A stretch of 64,000 nt of DNA, taken from NCBI RefSeq assembly GCF_009601025.1, contig NZ_WIVE01000001.1:186001-250000 (forward strand). Reading direction: 5' to 3'. Both the position numbers and the translations under genes were made by a program. The stretch's first letter is position 1. Every line of letters begins with the position of its first letter. Under the pieces are notes generated by a model. That model saw only the letters and a program-made list of their open reading frames with translations, had not been told where the DNA came from and did not search any database. The DNA comes from Roseospira navarrensis. GTDB lineage: Bacteria > Pseudomonadota > Alphaproteobacteria > Rhodospirillales > Rhodospirillaceae. Shown here piece by piece: positions 1-8,566 of this stretch.

Positions 1-58
1 GGGACAGGCTTGCCATGACGGCGGTCCCTCGCCGCCGAGCCCCCAGTCGTCGCCATGA

Positions 59-76
59 CGGTCCGGCGCAGGACCG
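59..76. other. Short hairpin upstream of the TRAP permease
   Basis: CGGTCC and GGACCG arms enclose a 6-nt loop in the 117 bases before the first gene. No upstream coding region is visible at the left edge, so it may sit in the spacer after an unseen gene, perhaps the TRAP binding protein. There is no T-tract, so it is not a convincing terminator. Confidence 0.25.
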
Positions 77-117
77 CCCGGTCTCGCTCATTTTCTCGCC
101 CCTGGAGGGGTCCGGTC

Positions 118-726
118 ATGACCGATCCGATCCGCCCGCCGTTTCCGCCCGAGCGCATTCCGACCACGCCCGAACCGGACCCCCGCAAGGCCGCCCAGGG
201 CATCATCCGCACCCCGCTCGACCGCGCCATCGCCAAGGCCGCCAACGGCGTCGCCTGGCTGGTGTTCATCGCCATGACGATCAGCGTGTTCGAGGTCGTC
301 ATGCGCTATGTGTTCCATTCCCCCACCTCGTGGGTGCATGAGAGCACGGTCATGCTGATCGCCGCCCTGTTCGCGCTGGGCGGGCCGGTGGCGCTGGCCC
401 GCGACAAGCACATCCGCGTGCGCGTGATCTATGACGCGGTGCCGCCGCACGTGCGGCGCTGGCTGGATGTGTTCAACAACGCCGTGATCCTGGTGTTCTG
501 CATCGGCATGACCTATGCCGCGTGGCAACTGTTCTTCCGCGCCACCCACGATCCGAGCGGCGTCATCAGCCTGGAGCGCTCCGGCACGTCCTGGAATCCG
601 CCGTTTCCGGCCTTCACCAAGGGCTTCATCCTGTTCGCCGTCGGCCTGATGGCGGTTCAGTCGGCCCTGCACCTGATCCAGAGCCTGCGCGGCCGCGTCG
701 GCGCGCGTGATGGGGAGGAGCAGTGA
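118..726 (+). CDS. TRAP transporter small permease (DctQ-type)
   Basis: Small membrane subunit of a tripartite ATP-independent periplasmic transporter, which brings in organic or sugar acids using an ion gradient. The 202-residue product has about four hydrophobic segments (near residues 40-60, 75-95, 120-140 and 165-185) and the DctQ-like pattern with an E-V-V-M-R-Y stretch after the first one. The start at 118 is preferred over the in-frame ATG at 55 because a GGAGGGG ribosome site lies just before it. The large permease gene begins 1 base after the stop, and galactonate catabolic genes follow, so the cargo is probably an aldonate. The periplasmic binding protein is not in the window and may lie to the left. 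Confidence 0.88.
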   Translation: MTDPIRPPFPPERIPTTPEPDPRKAAQGIIRTPLDRAIAKAANGVAWLVFIAMTISVFEVVMRYVFHSPTSWVHESTVMLIAALFALGGPVALARDKHIRVRVIYDAVPPHVRRWLDVFNNAVILVFCIGMTYAAWQLFFRATHDPSGVISLERSGTSWNPPFPAFTKGFILFAVGLMAVQSALHLIQSLRGRVGARDGEEQ

Positions 727-727
727 C

Positions 728-2056
728 ATGGGCGGTCTCGGCATGAACGAAATGGGCATCGAGCTTGGCACCTACATCCTGGTGGGCAGCATCTTTCTTC
801 TGCTGCTGACCGGGCTGCCGCTCGCCTTCACCACCGGCATGGTGGCGCTGGTCTTCACCTTCGGCTGGTTCGGACCGAACGCCCTGCCGCTGGTGACCAG
901 CCGCGTCTTCGGCTTCATCACGGAATACTCTCTGGTGGCGGTGCCGATGTTCGTCTTCATGGCGTCGCTGCTGGACCGCTCCGGCATCGCCAAGGACTTG
1001 TTCAACGGCATGCGCGTGCTGGCCGGGCGGGTGCCCGGCGGGGTGGCCGTGCAGACGCTGGTGGTGGCCTTCTTCCTGGCCGCCATGTCCGGGATCATCG
1101 GCGGCGAGATCGTGCTGCTGGGCCTGCTGGCGCTGCCGCAGATGCTGCGCCTGGGCTACAACAAGCACCTGTCCATCGGCGTGGTCTGCGCCGGCGGCTC
1201 GCTGGGCACCATGATGCCGCCCTCGATCGTGCTCATCATCTACGGGCTGATCGCCAGCGTCTCCATCGCCGACCTGTTCACCGCCGCCATTACCCCGGCC
1301 GTGATCCTAATGCTGTGCTACATGGCCTATGTGCTGTCGCGCTGCTTCTGGGATCCGTCGATGGGACCGCCCATGCCGGAGGAAGAGGCGAACATGCCCT
1401 GGCGCGACAAGCTGCGGGAGATGCGCCACATCATCCTGCCGGCGATTGTCGCGTTCATGGTGCTGGGCTCGATCTACGGCGGCGTGGCCTCGGTCACCGA
1501 GGCGGCGGCCATGGGTGTGTCCGGCGTGCTGATCGGCATCATGATCCGGCGCGAATTCTCGCTGACGCTGATGCAGCAGGCCGTCACCCAGACCATCAAC
1601 ACCTGCGGCATGATCATCTGGATCGGCGTCGGCGCGGCCACGCTGGTGGGTGTGTACAACCTGATGGGCGGCAACCGCTTCGTCTCCGGCACCATCCTGG
1701 GCCTGGACATGGCGCCGGTGTTCATCCTGATGGTGATGATGCTGATCCTGCTGATCCTGGGCCTGTTCCTGGACTGGATCGGCATCGCCATGCTGTGCCT
1801 GCCGATCTTCGTGCCCATCGTTCAGCAGCTCGGCTATGACCCGATCTGGTTCGGCATCCTGTTCGCGGTGAACATGCAGGTCTCGTTCCTGTCGCCGCCG
1901 TTCGGACCCGCCGCCTTCTATCTGAAGGGTGTGGCGCCGCCGGATATCTCGCTCAGCGACATCTATCGCGCGGTGCTGCCGTTCATCGCGATTCAGATCG
2001 TCGTGCTCGCCCTTCTTCTGTTCCAGCCCAACGTCGCCATGTGGCTGGTCAACTAG
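728..2056 (+). CDS. TRAP transporter large permease (DctM-type)
   Basis: Twelve-segment channel-forming subunit of the same TRAP transporter, about 442 residues, normal for DctM. It shows the family's [10 protein letters not shown] region at about residues 157-166 and a second [10 protein letters not shown] stretch near the C-terminus. I chose the ATG at 728, preceded by GGGGAGGAG, over the ATG at 707, which lies inside the small-permease gene. Translationally coupled to the upstream gene and followed 11 nt later by galactonate dehydratase, so the unit imports and degrades one sugar acid. Confidence 0.92.
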   Translation: MGGLGMNEMGIELGTYILVGSIFLLLLTGLPLAFTTGMVALVFTFGWFGPNALPLVTSRVFGFITEYSLVAVPMFVFMASLLDRSGIAKDLFNGMRVLAGRVPGGVAVQTLVVAFFLAAMSGIIGGEIVLLGLLALPQMLRLGYNKHLSIGVVCAGGSLGTMMPPSIVLIIYGLIASVSIADLFTAAITPAVILMLCYMAYVLSRCFWDPSMGPPMPEEEANMPWRDKLREMRHIILPAIVAFMVLGSIYGGVASVTEAAAMGVSGVLIGIMIRREFSLTLMQQAVTQTINTCGMIIWIGVGAATLVGVYNLMGGNRFVSGTILGLDMAPVFILMVMMLILLILGLFLDWIGIAMLCLPIFVPIVQQLGYDPIWFGILFAVNMQVSFLSPPFGPAAFYLKGVAPPDISLSDIYRAVLPFIAIQIVVLALLLFQPNVAMWLVN

Positions 2057-2067
2057 GCCGTTTCATC

Positions 2068-3219
2068 ATGCGCATCACCGCCCTGAAAACCTACCGTGTG
2101 CCGCCGCGCTGGCTGTTCCTGAAGGTGGAGACCGATGAGGGTCTCGCCGGCTGGGGCGAGCCCGTCATCGAGGGCCGCGCCGCCACCGTCGAGGCGGCCG
2201 TCCACGAACTGTCCGAGTACGTCGTGGGGCGCGATCCCCGCCGCATCGAGGACATCTGGCAGACCCTTTACCGCGGCGGCTTCTACCGGGGCGGGCCGAT
2301 CCTGATGAGCGCGATCGCCGGCATCGACCAGGCGCTGTGGGACATCACCGGCAAGGCCCTGGGCGCGCCCGTCCATGCCCTGATGGGCGGGCGGGTCCGT
2401 GACAAGGTCCGCATGTATGCCTGGATCGGCGGCGATCGCCCGGCGGACGTGGGGCGGCAGGCCCGCGAGATCGTCGCCAAGGGCTTCACGGCGTTCAAGA
2501 TGAACGGCACGCCCGAACTGGCCATCGTGGACAGTCATGCGCGCATCGACGAGGCCGTGGCCCGCGTGGCCGAGGCGCGCGAGGCCGTCGGGCGCGACGT
2601 GGGCATCGCCATCGACTTCCATGGGCGTGTGCATCGGCCCATGGCCAAGGTGCTGCTGCGCGAACTGGAGCCCTTCCACCCCCTGTTCGTCGAGGAGCCG
2701 GTGCTGCCGGAGAACCTGTCCATCCTGCCGGCGATCACCCAGGGGCTGGGCTATCCCATCGCCACCGGCGAGCGCCTGTTTCACCGCACCCAGGTCCGGC
2801 CGGTGCTGGAGTCCGGCGCCGTGGATATCATTCAACCCGACCTGTCGCACTGCGGCGGGCTGACGGAGGGCCGCAAGATCGCCACCCTGGCCGAGACCTA
2901 CGACGTCGCCCTGGCGCCGCACTGTCCGCTGGGTCCCCTGACCCTGGCGGCCTCGCTGCAACTGGATGCGGTGTGCCACAACGCCTTCATCCAGGAGTTC
3001 AGCCTGGGGATTCACTACAACGTGAACTCGGACATTCTGGACTATCTGGTGGACCCGGCGCCGCTGACCGTGAGCGCCGACGGGTTCCTGGCCGTGCCCG
3101 AGGGGCCGGGCCTGGGGGTGGAGATCGACGAGGCCGTGGTGATCGAGCGCGCCAGGGAGGGCCACGCCTGGCGGAATCCCGTCTGGCGTCATGCGGACGG
3201 GAGTGTCGCGGAATGGTGA
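2068..3219 (+). CDS. dgoD: D-galactonate dehydratase
   Basis: Enolase-superfamily enzyme that dehydrates D-galactonate to 2-dehydro-3-deoxy-galactonate. The 383-residue protein has the mandelate-racemase fold order, with metal ligands D183, E209 and E235, the catalytic H185 in a D-F-H-G motif, and H285 in A-P-H-C-P-L-G-P. These positions coincide with the numbering of the characterised E. coli enzyme. The ATG at 2068 gives the family N-terminus (M-R-I-T); an earlier in-frame ATG at 2041 lies in the permease gene. The last bases overlap the aldolase start, so the two are co-translated. The substrate is inferred from these residues; related acid-sugar dehydratases can be hard to tell apart. Confidence 0.88.
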   Translation: MRITALKTYRVPPRWLFLKVETDEGLAGWGEPVIEGRAATVEAAVHELSEYVVGRDPRRIEDIWQTLYRGGFYRGGPILMSAIAGIDQALWDITGKALGAPVHALMGGRVRDKVRMYAWIGGDRPADVGRQAREIVAKGFTAFKMNGTPELAIVDSHARIDEAVARVAEAREAVGRDVGIAIDFHGRVHRPMAKVLLRELEPFHPLFVEEPVLPENLSILPAITQGLGYPIATGERLFHRTQVRPVLESGAVDIIQPDLSHCGGLTEGRKIATLAETYDVALAPHCPLGPLTLAASLQLDAVCHNAFIQEFSLGIHYNVNSDILDYLVDPAPLTVSADGFLAVPEGPGLGVEIDEAVVIERAREGHAWRNPVWRHADGSVAEW

Positions 3220-3866
3220 CCGCCGCACGGGAGCGGTTCGACTCCGCGTTTGCCGCCATGCCGCTGGTCGCCATCCTGCGCGGCCTGACGCCCGGTGAGG
3301 CGGTGGCCGTGGGCGAAGCCCTGGTGGGCGCCGGGATCACGCTGATCGAGGTGCCGTTGAACTCGCCGGAGCCGTTCGACAGCATCGGTCGGTTGCTGGA
3401 TGCCCTGCCGGCGTCGGTGGCTGTGGGTGCGGGCACGGTGATGACGCCCGGGGATGCGCTCCATCTCGGCGACATGGGCGCGCACCTGCTCGTGGCCCCG
3501 AACACGGATCCGGCGGTGCTGGATGCGGCGGCGGCGGCCGGGCTGGCGGCGCTGCCGGGCTGCCTGACCCCCAGCGAAGCCTTTCTGGCGCTGAAGCACG
3601 GGGCGGCGGGGCTGAAGATCTTTCCGGCCGGGCGTCTGGGGCCGGGCTACCTGACGGATCTGCGGGCGGTGGTGCCGCCGGGCACCCGTCTGTTGCCGGT
3701 GGGGGGCGTGGATGCCGACACCCTGGCGGCCTATCGCGCCGCCGGCGCCGATGGGGGTGGCTTCGGGTCGGCGATCTACACGCCGGGCCTGTCGCCCGAT
3801 GCCGTCCACGCCCGCGCCCGCGCACTGGTGGACGCGTGGCGGGCGCTGGACGGCCCGGGGGCCTGA
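3213..3866 (+). CDS. dgoA: 2-dehydro-3-deoxy-6-phosphogalactonate aldolase
   Basis: KDPG/KDPGal-type class I aldolase, 217 residues, cleaving the phosphorylated keto acid to pyruvate and glyceraldehyde 3-phosphate. Visible signatures are the I-L-R-G strand (residues 21-24), catalytic E46 in L-I-E-V-P, and Schiff-base K135 in L-K-I-F-P-A. The ATG overlaps the dgoD stop by seven bases. The matching kinase (DgoK) is absent from the window, so either it is encoded elsewhere or another sugar kinase serves. Assignment to galactonate rather than gluconate rests mainly on the neighbour dgoD. Confidence 0.88.
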   Translation: MVTAARERFDSAFAAMPLVAILRGLTPGEAVAVGEALVGAGITLIEVPLNSPEPFDSIGRLLDALPASVAVGAGTVMTPGDALHLGDMGAHLLVAPNTDPAVLDAAAAAGLAALPGCLTPSEAFLALKHGAAGLKIFPAGRLGPGYLTDLRAVVPPGTRLLPVGGVDADTLAAYRAAGADGGGFGSAIYTPGLSPDAVHARARALVDAWRALDGPGA

Positions 3867-3921
3867 GACCAGGGGCACGAGGCCTGAGCCGTCAGGCCGG
3901 GCGCCCCAACAAAAAACAGGC

Positions 3922-4035
3922 GTCATCCTGACGGAGCGAAGCGACGGAAGGATCTCAGGCCGGGGCGTGCGTGGGCTGGCCCGGTGTCACCCGGCCTCCC
4001 GAGATCCTTCGCCGCGTTCAGCGGCTCAGGATGAC
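3922..4035. repeat. Inverted dispersed repeat after the galactonate operon
   Basis: Two arms of about 37 bases face each other: GTCATCCTGACGGAGCGAAG onward at 3922-3959 and its near reverse complement at 3998-4035, ending in CAGGATGACG. The same core (GTCATCC ... GATCTC) occurs inside the 219-bp elements at 4792 and 44602 and alone at 63613. It probably folds into a long hairpin downstream of dgoA and could end transcription. Confidence 0.7.
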
Positions 4036-4079
4036 GCGACTGAGGCGGCGAGAGTCCGATCCTCTCGTCGCTCATTTAA

Positions 4080-4187
4080 ACTCGAGAGCATTTTGCGCGA
4101 CATCCGGGTCACGATAAATGCTCTAGAATATTGTTATTGAAGCAAATCGTCGTCGCGATCTGTTCCAGATCGCTCGGGATTTGCTCT
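4080..4187. repeat. AT-rich nested hairpins (GAGCATTT and AGCAAATC palindromes)
   Basis: Two adjacent inverted repeats: GAGCATTT at about 4085 paired with AAATGCTC at about 4116, then AGCAAATC at 4141 paired with GATTTGCT near 4178, with an inner GCGATCT/AGATCGC pair. The stretch is much richer in A+T than its surroundings and resembles dispersed GAGCATTT-type repeats common in alphaproteobacterial spacers. It contains the stop codon of the minus-strand gene at 4186 and likely forms its 3' end. Confidence 0.6.
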
Positions 4188-4617
4188 AATCCCCGACCAC
4201 GTTGCGGACCTGGACCACCTCGTTGGCGATGGCCTCGCGCACCGTGGCGAGCGCGTGTTCCAGTTCGGCGATGCGCTCGCGCATGAACCGCATTTCCTCC
4301 ACCTCGGCCTTGGTCGGCGGCACCGTGGCGGTGCCGGCGGCGAGGGATTCCGCCACGTAGCGGGCCCGCAGGTTGGCGACCCGCCGGGCCAGATCCAGCA
4401 CCTCCATGGGCTCCACGTCGCCGACATACTTGGCGATGGCGTGGCGGGTCTGGTCCTCCAGCACGTGGGTCAGGTGGCGGTTGAACTGCTTGGTGGTGAG
4501 GCGGCCTTCGGGCAGACCCTCGATCTCGCGGGCGGCGTTGCCCCGGCCGTCGGCGGCCGCACCGGCGCGGCGGGTTTCCCGCAGGCGGGCGAGGTCGGGG
4601 AACTGGGTCACGGACAT
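4186..4617 (-). CDS. Conserved-looking hypothetical protein with C-terminal coiled coil
   Basis: 143 residues, not recognised. It has a charged N-terminus, a central helical stretch, and a heptad-like helix from about residue 104 to 135 rich in Glu, Arg and Leu that probably forms a coiled coil. There is no signal peptide or membrane segment. The start is supported by GGAGG nine bases upstream, and codon use is the same GC3-rich style as the neighbours, so it is likely a real gene. It stands alone on the minus strand between two repeat blocks, so context gives no function. Confidence 0.7.
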   Translation of the reverse strand: MSVTQFPDLARLRETRRAGAAADGRGNAAREIEGLPEGRLTTKQFNRHLTHVLEDQTRHAIAKYVGDVEPMEVLDLARRVANLRARYVAESLAAGTATVPPTKAEVEEMRFMRERIAELEHALATVREAIANEVVQVRNVVGD

Positions 4618-4791
4618 GATGGTGCCTCCACGGACAGTCGGACGTCGGGATCGGGCAATGCAACCCGCGTGCCTGTTTCCAAAGCGTTGAGTCGGCCGTG
4701 TTTTCGTCCCAGAAGCTACGGCGGCGGCAATTCCTGCCGGTCCCGGACAGCCGGGGGCGGCGGGGCCTGCCGGGTGAGCCGCCCGGGGGCG

Positions 4792-5010
4792 CAGGGCAAC
4801 GGGCTCAGGGTCACGCGATCGCTCCCGCAGGTCCTTGCGGCGGAACGGAGACCCACGCTCGAGATCCTTCAGCCGCTTCGCGGCTTCAGGAAGACATCCT
4901 ATCGTTTTTGTTTGTCATCCCGAGTGAGCGAAGCGAGACGAGGGATCTCGAGAGGCCTGCTCAGGCGGCGCGGAACAGGCCGTCATATTAACCTGAGCCC
5001 GTTGCCCCGG
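4792..5010. mobile_element. MITE-like element, copy 1 (219 bp)
   Basis: Non-coding block bounded by a perfect 16-bp terminal inverted repeat, GGGCAACGGGCTCAGG at 4794-4809 and its complement at 4992-5007. A second copy with the same internal order lies at 44602-44821. Both contain a GATCCTTCAGCCGCTTCGCG arm, a short AT-rich spacer, and a GTCATCCCGAG...GGGATCTCGAGAGGCCTGCTC arm. No clear target duplication is left here, suggesting an older insertion. No transposase is encoded, so mobilisation would be in trans. Confidence 0.75.
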
Positions 5011-5115
5011 CCCTGCGGCGGCGGCCCCTTGCCGCACCGGGCGCGGCTGCGCATACTCCACCGCTCGCGTCGGTCTTGCCGGCTGCGTGCCCGCCGTCAC
5101 CAGAGTGGTTCCGCC

Positions 5116-6363
5116 ATGACGTCCCCTGAACTCTCTGCCGAGCTCTCCGCCGCCGGCGCGCGCGTGCGCACGGTCCTGATCGCCGGATGCCTGATCTCGC
5201 TGGTCGGGTTCGGCGCGCGCTCCGTGCTGGGCCTGTTTCTGGAGCCCATGACCGGCGATCTGGGCTGGAGCCGCGAGACCTTCGCCTTCGCGCTCGCCGT
5301 GCAGAACCTGATGTGGGGCCTGTGCGTGCCGGTGGCGGGGATGCTGGCGGACCGCTTCGGGGCGGCGCGGGTGATCGCGTTCGGCGCGCTGCTGTACGCG
5401 GGCGGGATCGCCGGCATGGCCTTGTCCGCCACGCCCTGGATGCTGCACCTGAGCGCCGGCCTGGTGACGGGGCTGGGGGTGGCGTTCACCGCCTTCTCGC
5501 TGGCGCTGGCGGCCATGGCCCGCGTGGTGGGACCGGAGCGCCGCTCGATGGCGCTGGGGCTGGGGACGGCGGCGGGTTCGCTGGGGCAGGTGGTGTTCTC
5601 GCCGCTGGGGCAAGGGTTCATTCTGGCGTTCGGGTGGCAGACGGCGCTGCTGCTGCTGGCGGGATGCACGCTGGCGCTGCTGCCGCTGGCGTTCGTGCTG
5701 CCGCGCACGCCGGTCGCCGCCGGAGGACATCCCGGCGACGACCCGGCCCAGACGCTGCGCGCGGCCCTGGGCGAGGCCGGCCGGCACCGGGGCTATGTGC
5801 TGCTGACCACGGGATTCTTCGTCTGCGGCTTCCACGTGGCGTTCATCACGGTGCACTTCCCGGCCTATGTGAAGGACCTGGGGCTGGGTGGCTCGGTCGG
5901 CGCGATGGCGCTGGCGCTGATCGGGCTGTTCAACATCGTGGGGTCGTTCGGGTCCGGCCTGTACGGCCAGACGCACAGCAAAAAGACCGGACTGGCGACC
6001 ATCTACGGCCTGCGCGCGCTGGTCATCCTGGGCCTGCTGCTGGCGCCCAAGACGCCGCTGGTGATCGGGCTGTTCGCCGCCGCCATGGGCCTGCTGTGGC
6101 TGTCCACGGTGCCGCTGACCACGGGCATCGTGGGGCAGGTGTTCGGGTTGCGCTACATGAACACGCTGTTCGGGATCGTGTTCCTGAGCCACCAGCTCGG
6201 CAGCTTTTCCGGCGTCTGGCTGGGCGGCGTGCTTTACGACGCCTTCGGCACCTACGACCCCGTATGGTGGGCGGGTGTGGGTCTGAGCGTGCTGGCGATG
6301 CTGCTGCACCTGCCCATCGACGAACGCCCGTTGCGACGGCGCCCCTCGGCCGCCCCCGCGTGA
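5116..6363 (+). CDS. MFS transporter
   Basis: Major facilitator superfamily carrier of 415 residues with about twelve hydrophobic segments. The loop after segment 2 has the family G-M-L-A-D-R-F-G motif near residues 75-82. A central cytoplasmic loop near residues 195-220 separates the two halves. The start at 5116 is the first ATG after the MITE-like element; the frame is open further upstream, but that sequence is repeat DNA. It resembles the monocarboxylate/oxalate-formate type of MFS proteins, but the substrate is not evident. The next gene is convergent. Confidence 0.85.
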   Translation: MTSPELSAELSAAGARVRTVLIAGCLISLVGFGARSVLGLFLEPMTGDLGWSRETFAFALAVQNLMWGLCVPVAGMLADRFGAARVIAFGALLYAGGIAGMALSATPWMLHLSAGLVTGLGVAFTAFSLALAAMARVVGPERRSMALGLGTAAGSLGQVVFSPLGQGFILAFGWQTALLLLAGCTLALLPLAFVLPRTPVAAGGHPGDDPAQTLRAALGEAGRHRGYVLLTTGFFVCGFHVAFITVHFPAYVKDLGLGGSVGAMALALIGLFNIVGSFGSGLYGQTHSKKTGLATIYGLRALVILGLLLAPKTPLVIGLFAAAMGLLWLSTVPLTTGIVGQVFGLRYMNTLFGIVFLSHQLGSFSGVWLGGVLYDAFGTYDPVWWAGVGLSVLAMLLHLPIDERPLRRRPSAAPA

Positions 6364-6412
6364 GGGCGGCCCCCATCGGCGCGCGGCGACCCGCTCTCCG
6401 CTGCCCTGCCGT

Positions 6413-6429
6413 CCGGACAGCCGGTCCGG
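6413..6429. terminator. Candidate bidirectional hairpin between MFS and DUF1150 genes
   Basis: CCGGAC and GTCCGG form a six-base stem with a five-base loop, right before the stop of the convergent gene. It lacks a T-tract, so only weak evidence for termination. Confidence 0.3.
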
Positions 6430-6430
6430 A

Positions 6431-6715
6431 TCAATGCACCCGATGGGGCTCCATGTCGTGCTGCCGTGTCGCGGCGAAGGCCAGGTCGCAGGACGGGGCC
6501 ATGCCGATCTGGCGGCCGTTGGCGGCGTGGATGGACCAGCCGGTCTCGTTGTCCTCGGTCTCCACGGCCCGGATGTAGGCGATGTGGTTCAGCCCGAGCT
6601 GCGCGAAGTCGCGCGGGCTCATGTCGCCCACCATGTGGCCGCTCTCGATCTGGGCGAGCATGTCGTCCGTCTCCGGGGTGTCGGCCTCGGCGGGGGGAAG
6701 GCTATTCCGGGTCAT
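6431..6715 (-). CDS. DUF1150 family protein
   Basis: Small soluble protein of 94 residues matching the DUF1150 pattern known from alphaproteobacteria, with a short acidic N-terminus and the core G-L-N-H-I-A-Y-I-R near residues 41-49. Its function is unknown. Its start overlaps the 3' end of the Hsp20 gene by 14 bases, so the two are co-translated, and this pairing is a recurring arrangement in the class. I infer a role linked to the small heat-shock protein. Confidence 0.85.
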   Translation of the reverse strand: MTRNSLPPAEADTPETDDMLAQIESGHMVGDMSPRDFAQLGLNHIAYIRAVETEDNETGWSIHAANGRQIGMAPSCDLAFAATRQHDMEPHRVH

Positions 6716-7277
6716 GGCCAGTCTCCTTCAGGGCAAGGCGGGAACGGGTCTGGGCCGTCTTTTGCTTTTGCGGGCGCCGCGTCGGCGGCTCCGGATCGGC
6801 GGCGCCCTCGTCCACATCGATGGTGGCGGAAGCCGCCGGGGCCGCGCGGGTGCCGGCCCGGTCGCCCTCGCCCTGGATGGGCACGCGCCGGACGCGCGGT
6901 TCCGGCATCGGGCGGTCCAGATCGATGTGCAGCAGGCCGGTTTCCAGCCGCGCGCCCAGGATCTCCATGCCTTCGGCGAGGACGAACGCCCGCTGGAACT
7001 GGCGCGCCGCGATGCCGCGGTGCAGGAACACCCGCTCCCCGTCGTCCGGGGACTGGCGGCCGCGCACGACAAGCTGGTTGTCCTCGACCGACACCGACAG
7101 GTCGTCCTCGGAAAAGCCGGCCACGGCGAGCGTCACGCGCAGGCGCGTCTCGCTGAGCTGCTCGATGTTGTAGGGCGGATAGCCCTCCGGCTGCGATTTC
7201 TGCACGCGGTCCAGCAGGCGTTCGAAATGGTCGAACCCCACCAGCAGCGGGCTGTTGAACCCGGTCACGCGGGTCAT
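6702..7277 (-). CDS. Hsp20 family small heat-shock protein
   Basis: ATP-independent holdase that binds unfolding proteins. The 191-residue product has the IbpA-like N-terminus (F-D-H-F-E-R-L-L), the G-Y-P-P-Y-N-I start of the alpha-crystallin domain near residue 32, and the G-L-L-H-I-D-L strand near 122. The domain ends at about residue 137 with V-R-R-V-P-I in place of a canonical I-x-I. An unusual basic and proline-rich tail of some 50 residues follows. GGAGGAGGAG precedes the chosen ATG at 7277; an upstream in-frame ATG gives a non-family extension. First gene of a two-gene unit with DUF1150. Confidence 0.9.
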   Translation of the reverse strand: MTRVTGFNSPLLVGFDHFERLLDRVQKSQPEGYPPYNIEQLSETRLRVTLAVAGFSEDDLSVSVEDNQLVVRGRQSPDDGERVFLHRGIAARQFQRAFVLAEGMEILGARLETGLLHIDLDRPMPEPRVRRVPIQGEGDRAGTRAAPAASATIDVDEGAADPEPPTRRPQKQKTAQTRSRLALKETGHDPE

Positions 7278-7315
7278 GGGTGCTCCTCCTCCCCGGTCAC
7301 GAGCGAGTGGATCGG

Positions 7316-7373
7316 GGGACCCGGCAGGCCGGCGTCCGCTCCGCACAGGGCTGCGCCGGGGTCCGGCCCATGG
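7316..7373 (-). promoter_or_regulatory. Structured 5' leader of the Hsp20 gene
   Basis: GGACCCGGC near 7316 can pair with GCCGGGGTCC near 7360, giving a long imperfect stem in the untranslated leader between the solute-binding protein stop and the Hsp20 start. Small heat-shock leaders are often thermosensitive, but I cannot see a defined thermometer motif here, and the ribosome site itself is outside the stem. Confidence 0.25.
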
Positions 7374-7402
7374 CGGCGCCGGACATCTCGCAACCCCTCT
7401 TC

Positions 7403-8566
7403 TTATTTCGGTCGGGTCGCGGGGTCCGTCAAGTCGCGATCATCGCCGCCCCGGGCCAGCCAGGCTTCGAAGCGGCGGCGGCGCAGGGCCTTGGTGTTGG
7501 CGTCCCAGTCGCTGTCCACCGCCAGCGCGGCGCCGATGCGGTGGGGCGCGGTCGGCAGGTGCTGGGCCATGGGGACGCCGGTGTCGGGATGCAGGCCGAT
7601 GCGGTCCAGCGCCGAGCGTCGCGCCGGGCCGTAGGGAATCCGCGCCCCCAGCGCCGCCAGCCGGTCCGGGTGGGTGGCGAAGCGGATGAAGGCTCGCGCC
7701 GCGTCGGGCGCGTCGCTGCCGGCGGGGATGGCCCAGACGTCGCGGTTCAGCAACTGGCCGTCCCAGAGCGTGACGATCGGCAGGTCGCCCGCCACCCGGG
7801 CGTCGAAAAAGCGGCCGTTGTAGCCCGAGGCCATGGCGACGGCCCCGGACGCCAGCAGCCGCACGGGCTCCTCGCCGCCCTGCCACCAGACGATGTGATC
7901 GCGGATGGTGTCCAGCTTGCGCAGGGCGAGCCGGAGGCCCCGGTCGGTGGACAGCAGGTCGTAGACCTGGGCGCGCGGCACCCCTTCGGCCATCAGCGCC
8001 CATTCCAGCAGGGCGTCCGGCTCGCGGCGGAAGGCGCGCGTGCCGGGGAAGGTCTCGATGTCGAAGACGTCGGCGATGGTGCGGGGCTTGCGACCCGGAA
8101 AGGCGCGGTCGTCATAGGCGACGACGGTCGAGAACGTCAGGTGCGCCAGCCCGCAGCGCCCGAACGAGCCCGGCAGGAAATCGGCGGCGGCGGGCGTGCC
8201 GTCGGGCGCGGGGGCGGCCAGGGCGTGGGTGTCGAGGGGCTGCAGCAGGCCGGCCGCGCAGGCGGTGGCGGCATCGGCGTCGATCATGTCGATCACGTCC
8301 CAGCCCTCGGCCTCGGGCGTGCTCAGGATGGCCACGCCGCCGTCGTGGCGGGCGGTCTCCACCGGGATGCCGGTCGCGGCGGTGAAGGGATCGAACAGGG
8401 CGGCGCGCTGGGCCTGGGCATAGACCCCGCCCCAGGTGGCGACGGTGAGCGTCGGCGCGGCCTCGTCCGCCGCCCGTGCGGGACCGGCGGGGCCGGCGAG
8501 GCCGGCGAGGCCGGCCATCGTCAGAAGGGCCGCCAGCGCGGCCGATGTCCATCTAGGCGCCCGCAT
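7403..8566 (-). CDS. Periplasmic solute-binding protein (PotD/PotF-like)
   Basis: Extracellular binding protein of an ABC transporter, 387 residues with a signal peptide (hydrophobic residues 9-32, cleavage after A-R-A). The mature protein begins with the T-W-G-G-V-Y pattern of the spermidine/putrescine-type family. Its signal region is built from repeated A-G-L and A-G-P units. GGAGGAG precedes the ATG. No permease or ATPase genes are next to it; instead it overlaps the ClC gene by 14 bases and reads in the same direction. Ligand unknown; polyamine is only a family guess. Confidence 0.8.
   Translation of the reverse strand: MRAPRWTSAALAALLTMAGLAGLAGPAGPARAADEAAPTLTVATWGGVYAQAQRAALFDPFTAATGIPVETARHDGGVAILSTPEAEGWDVIDMIDADAATACAAGLLQPLDTHALAAPAPDGTPAAADFLPGSFGRCGLAHLTFSTVVAYDDRAFPGRKPRTIADVFDIETFPGTRAFRREPDALLEWALMAEGVPRAQVYDLLSTDRGLRLALRKLDTIRDHIVWWQGGEEPVRLLASGAVAMASGYNGRFFDARVAGDLPIVTLWDGQLLNRDVWAIPAGSDAPDAARAFIRFATHPDRLAALGARIPYGPARRSALDRIGLHPDTGVPMAQHLPTAPHRIGAALAVDSDWDANTKALRRRRFEAWLARGGDDRDLTDPATRPK

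Noticed and set aside
7403-7450. Heat-shock sigma-32 promoter for Hsp20 within the 3' end of the binding-protein gene
   Set aside because: A CTTGAC word is present, but no matching -10 (CCCCAT-type) lies at the right spacing.
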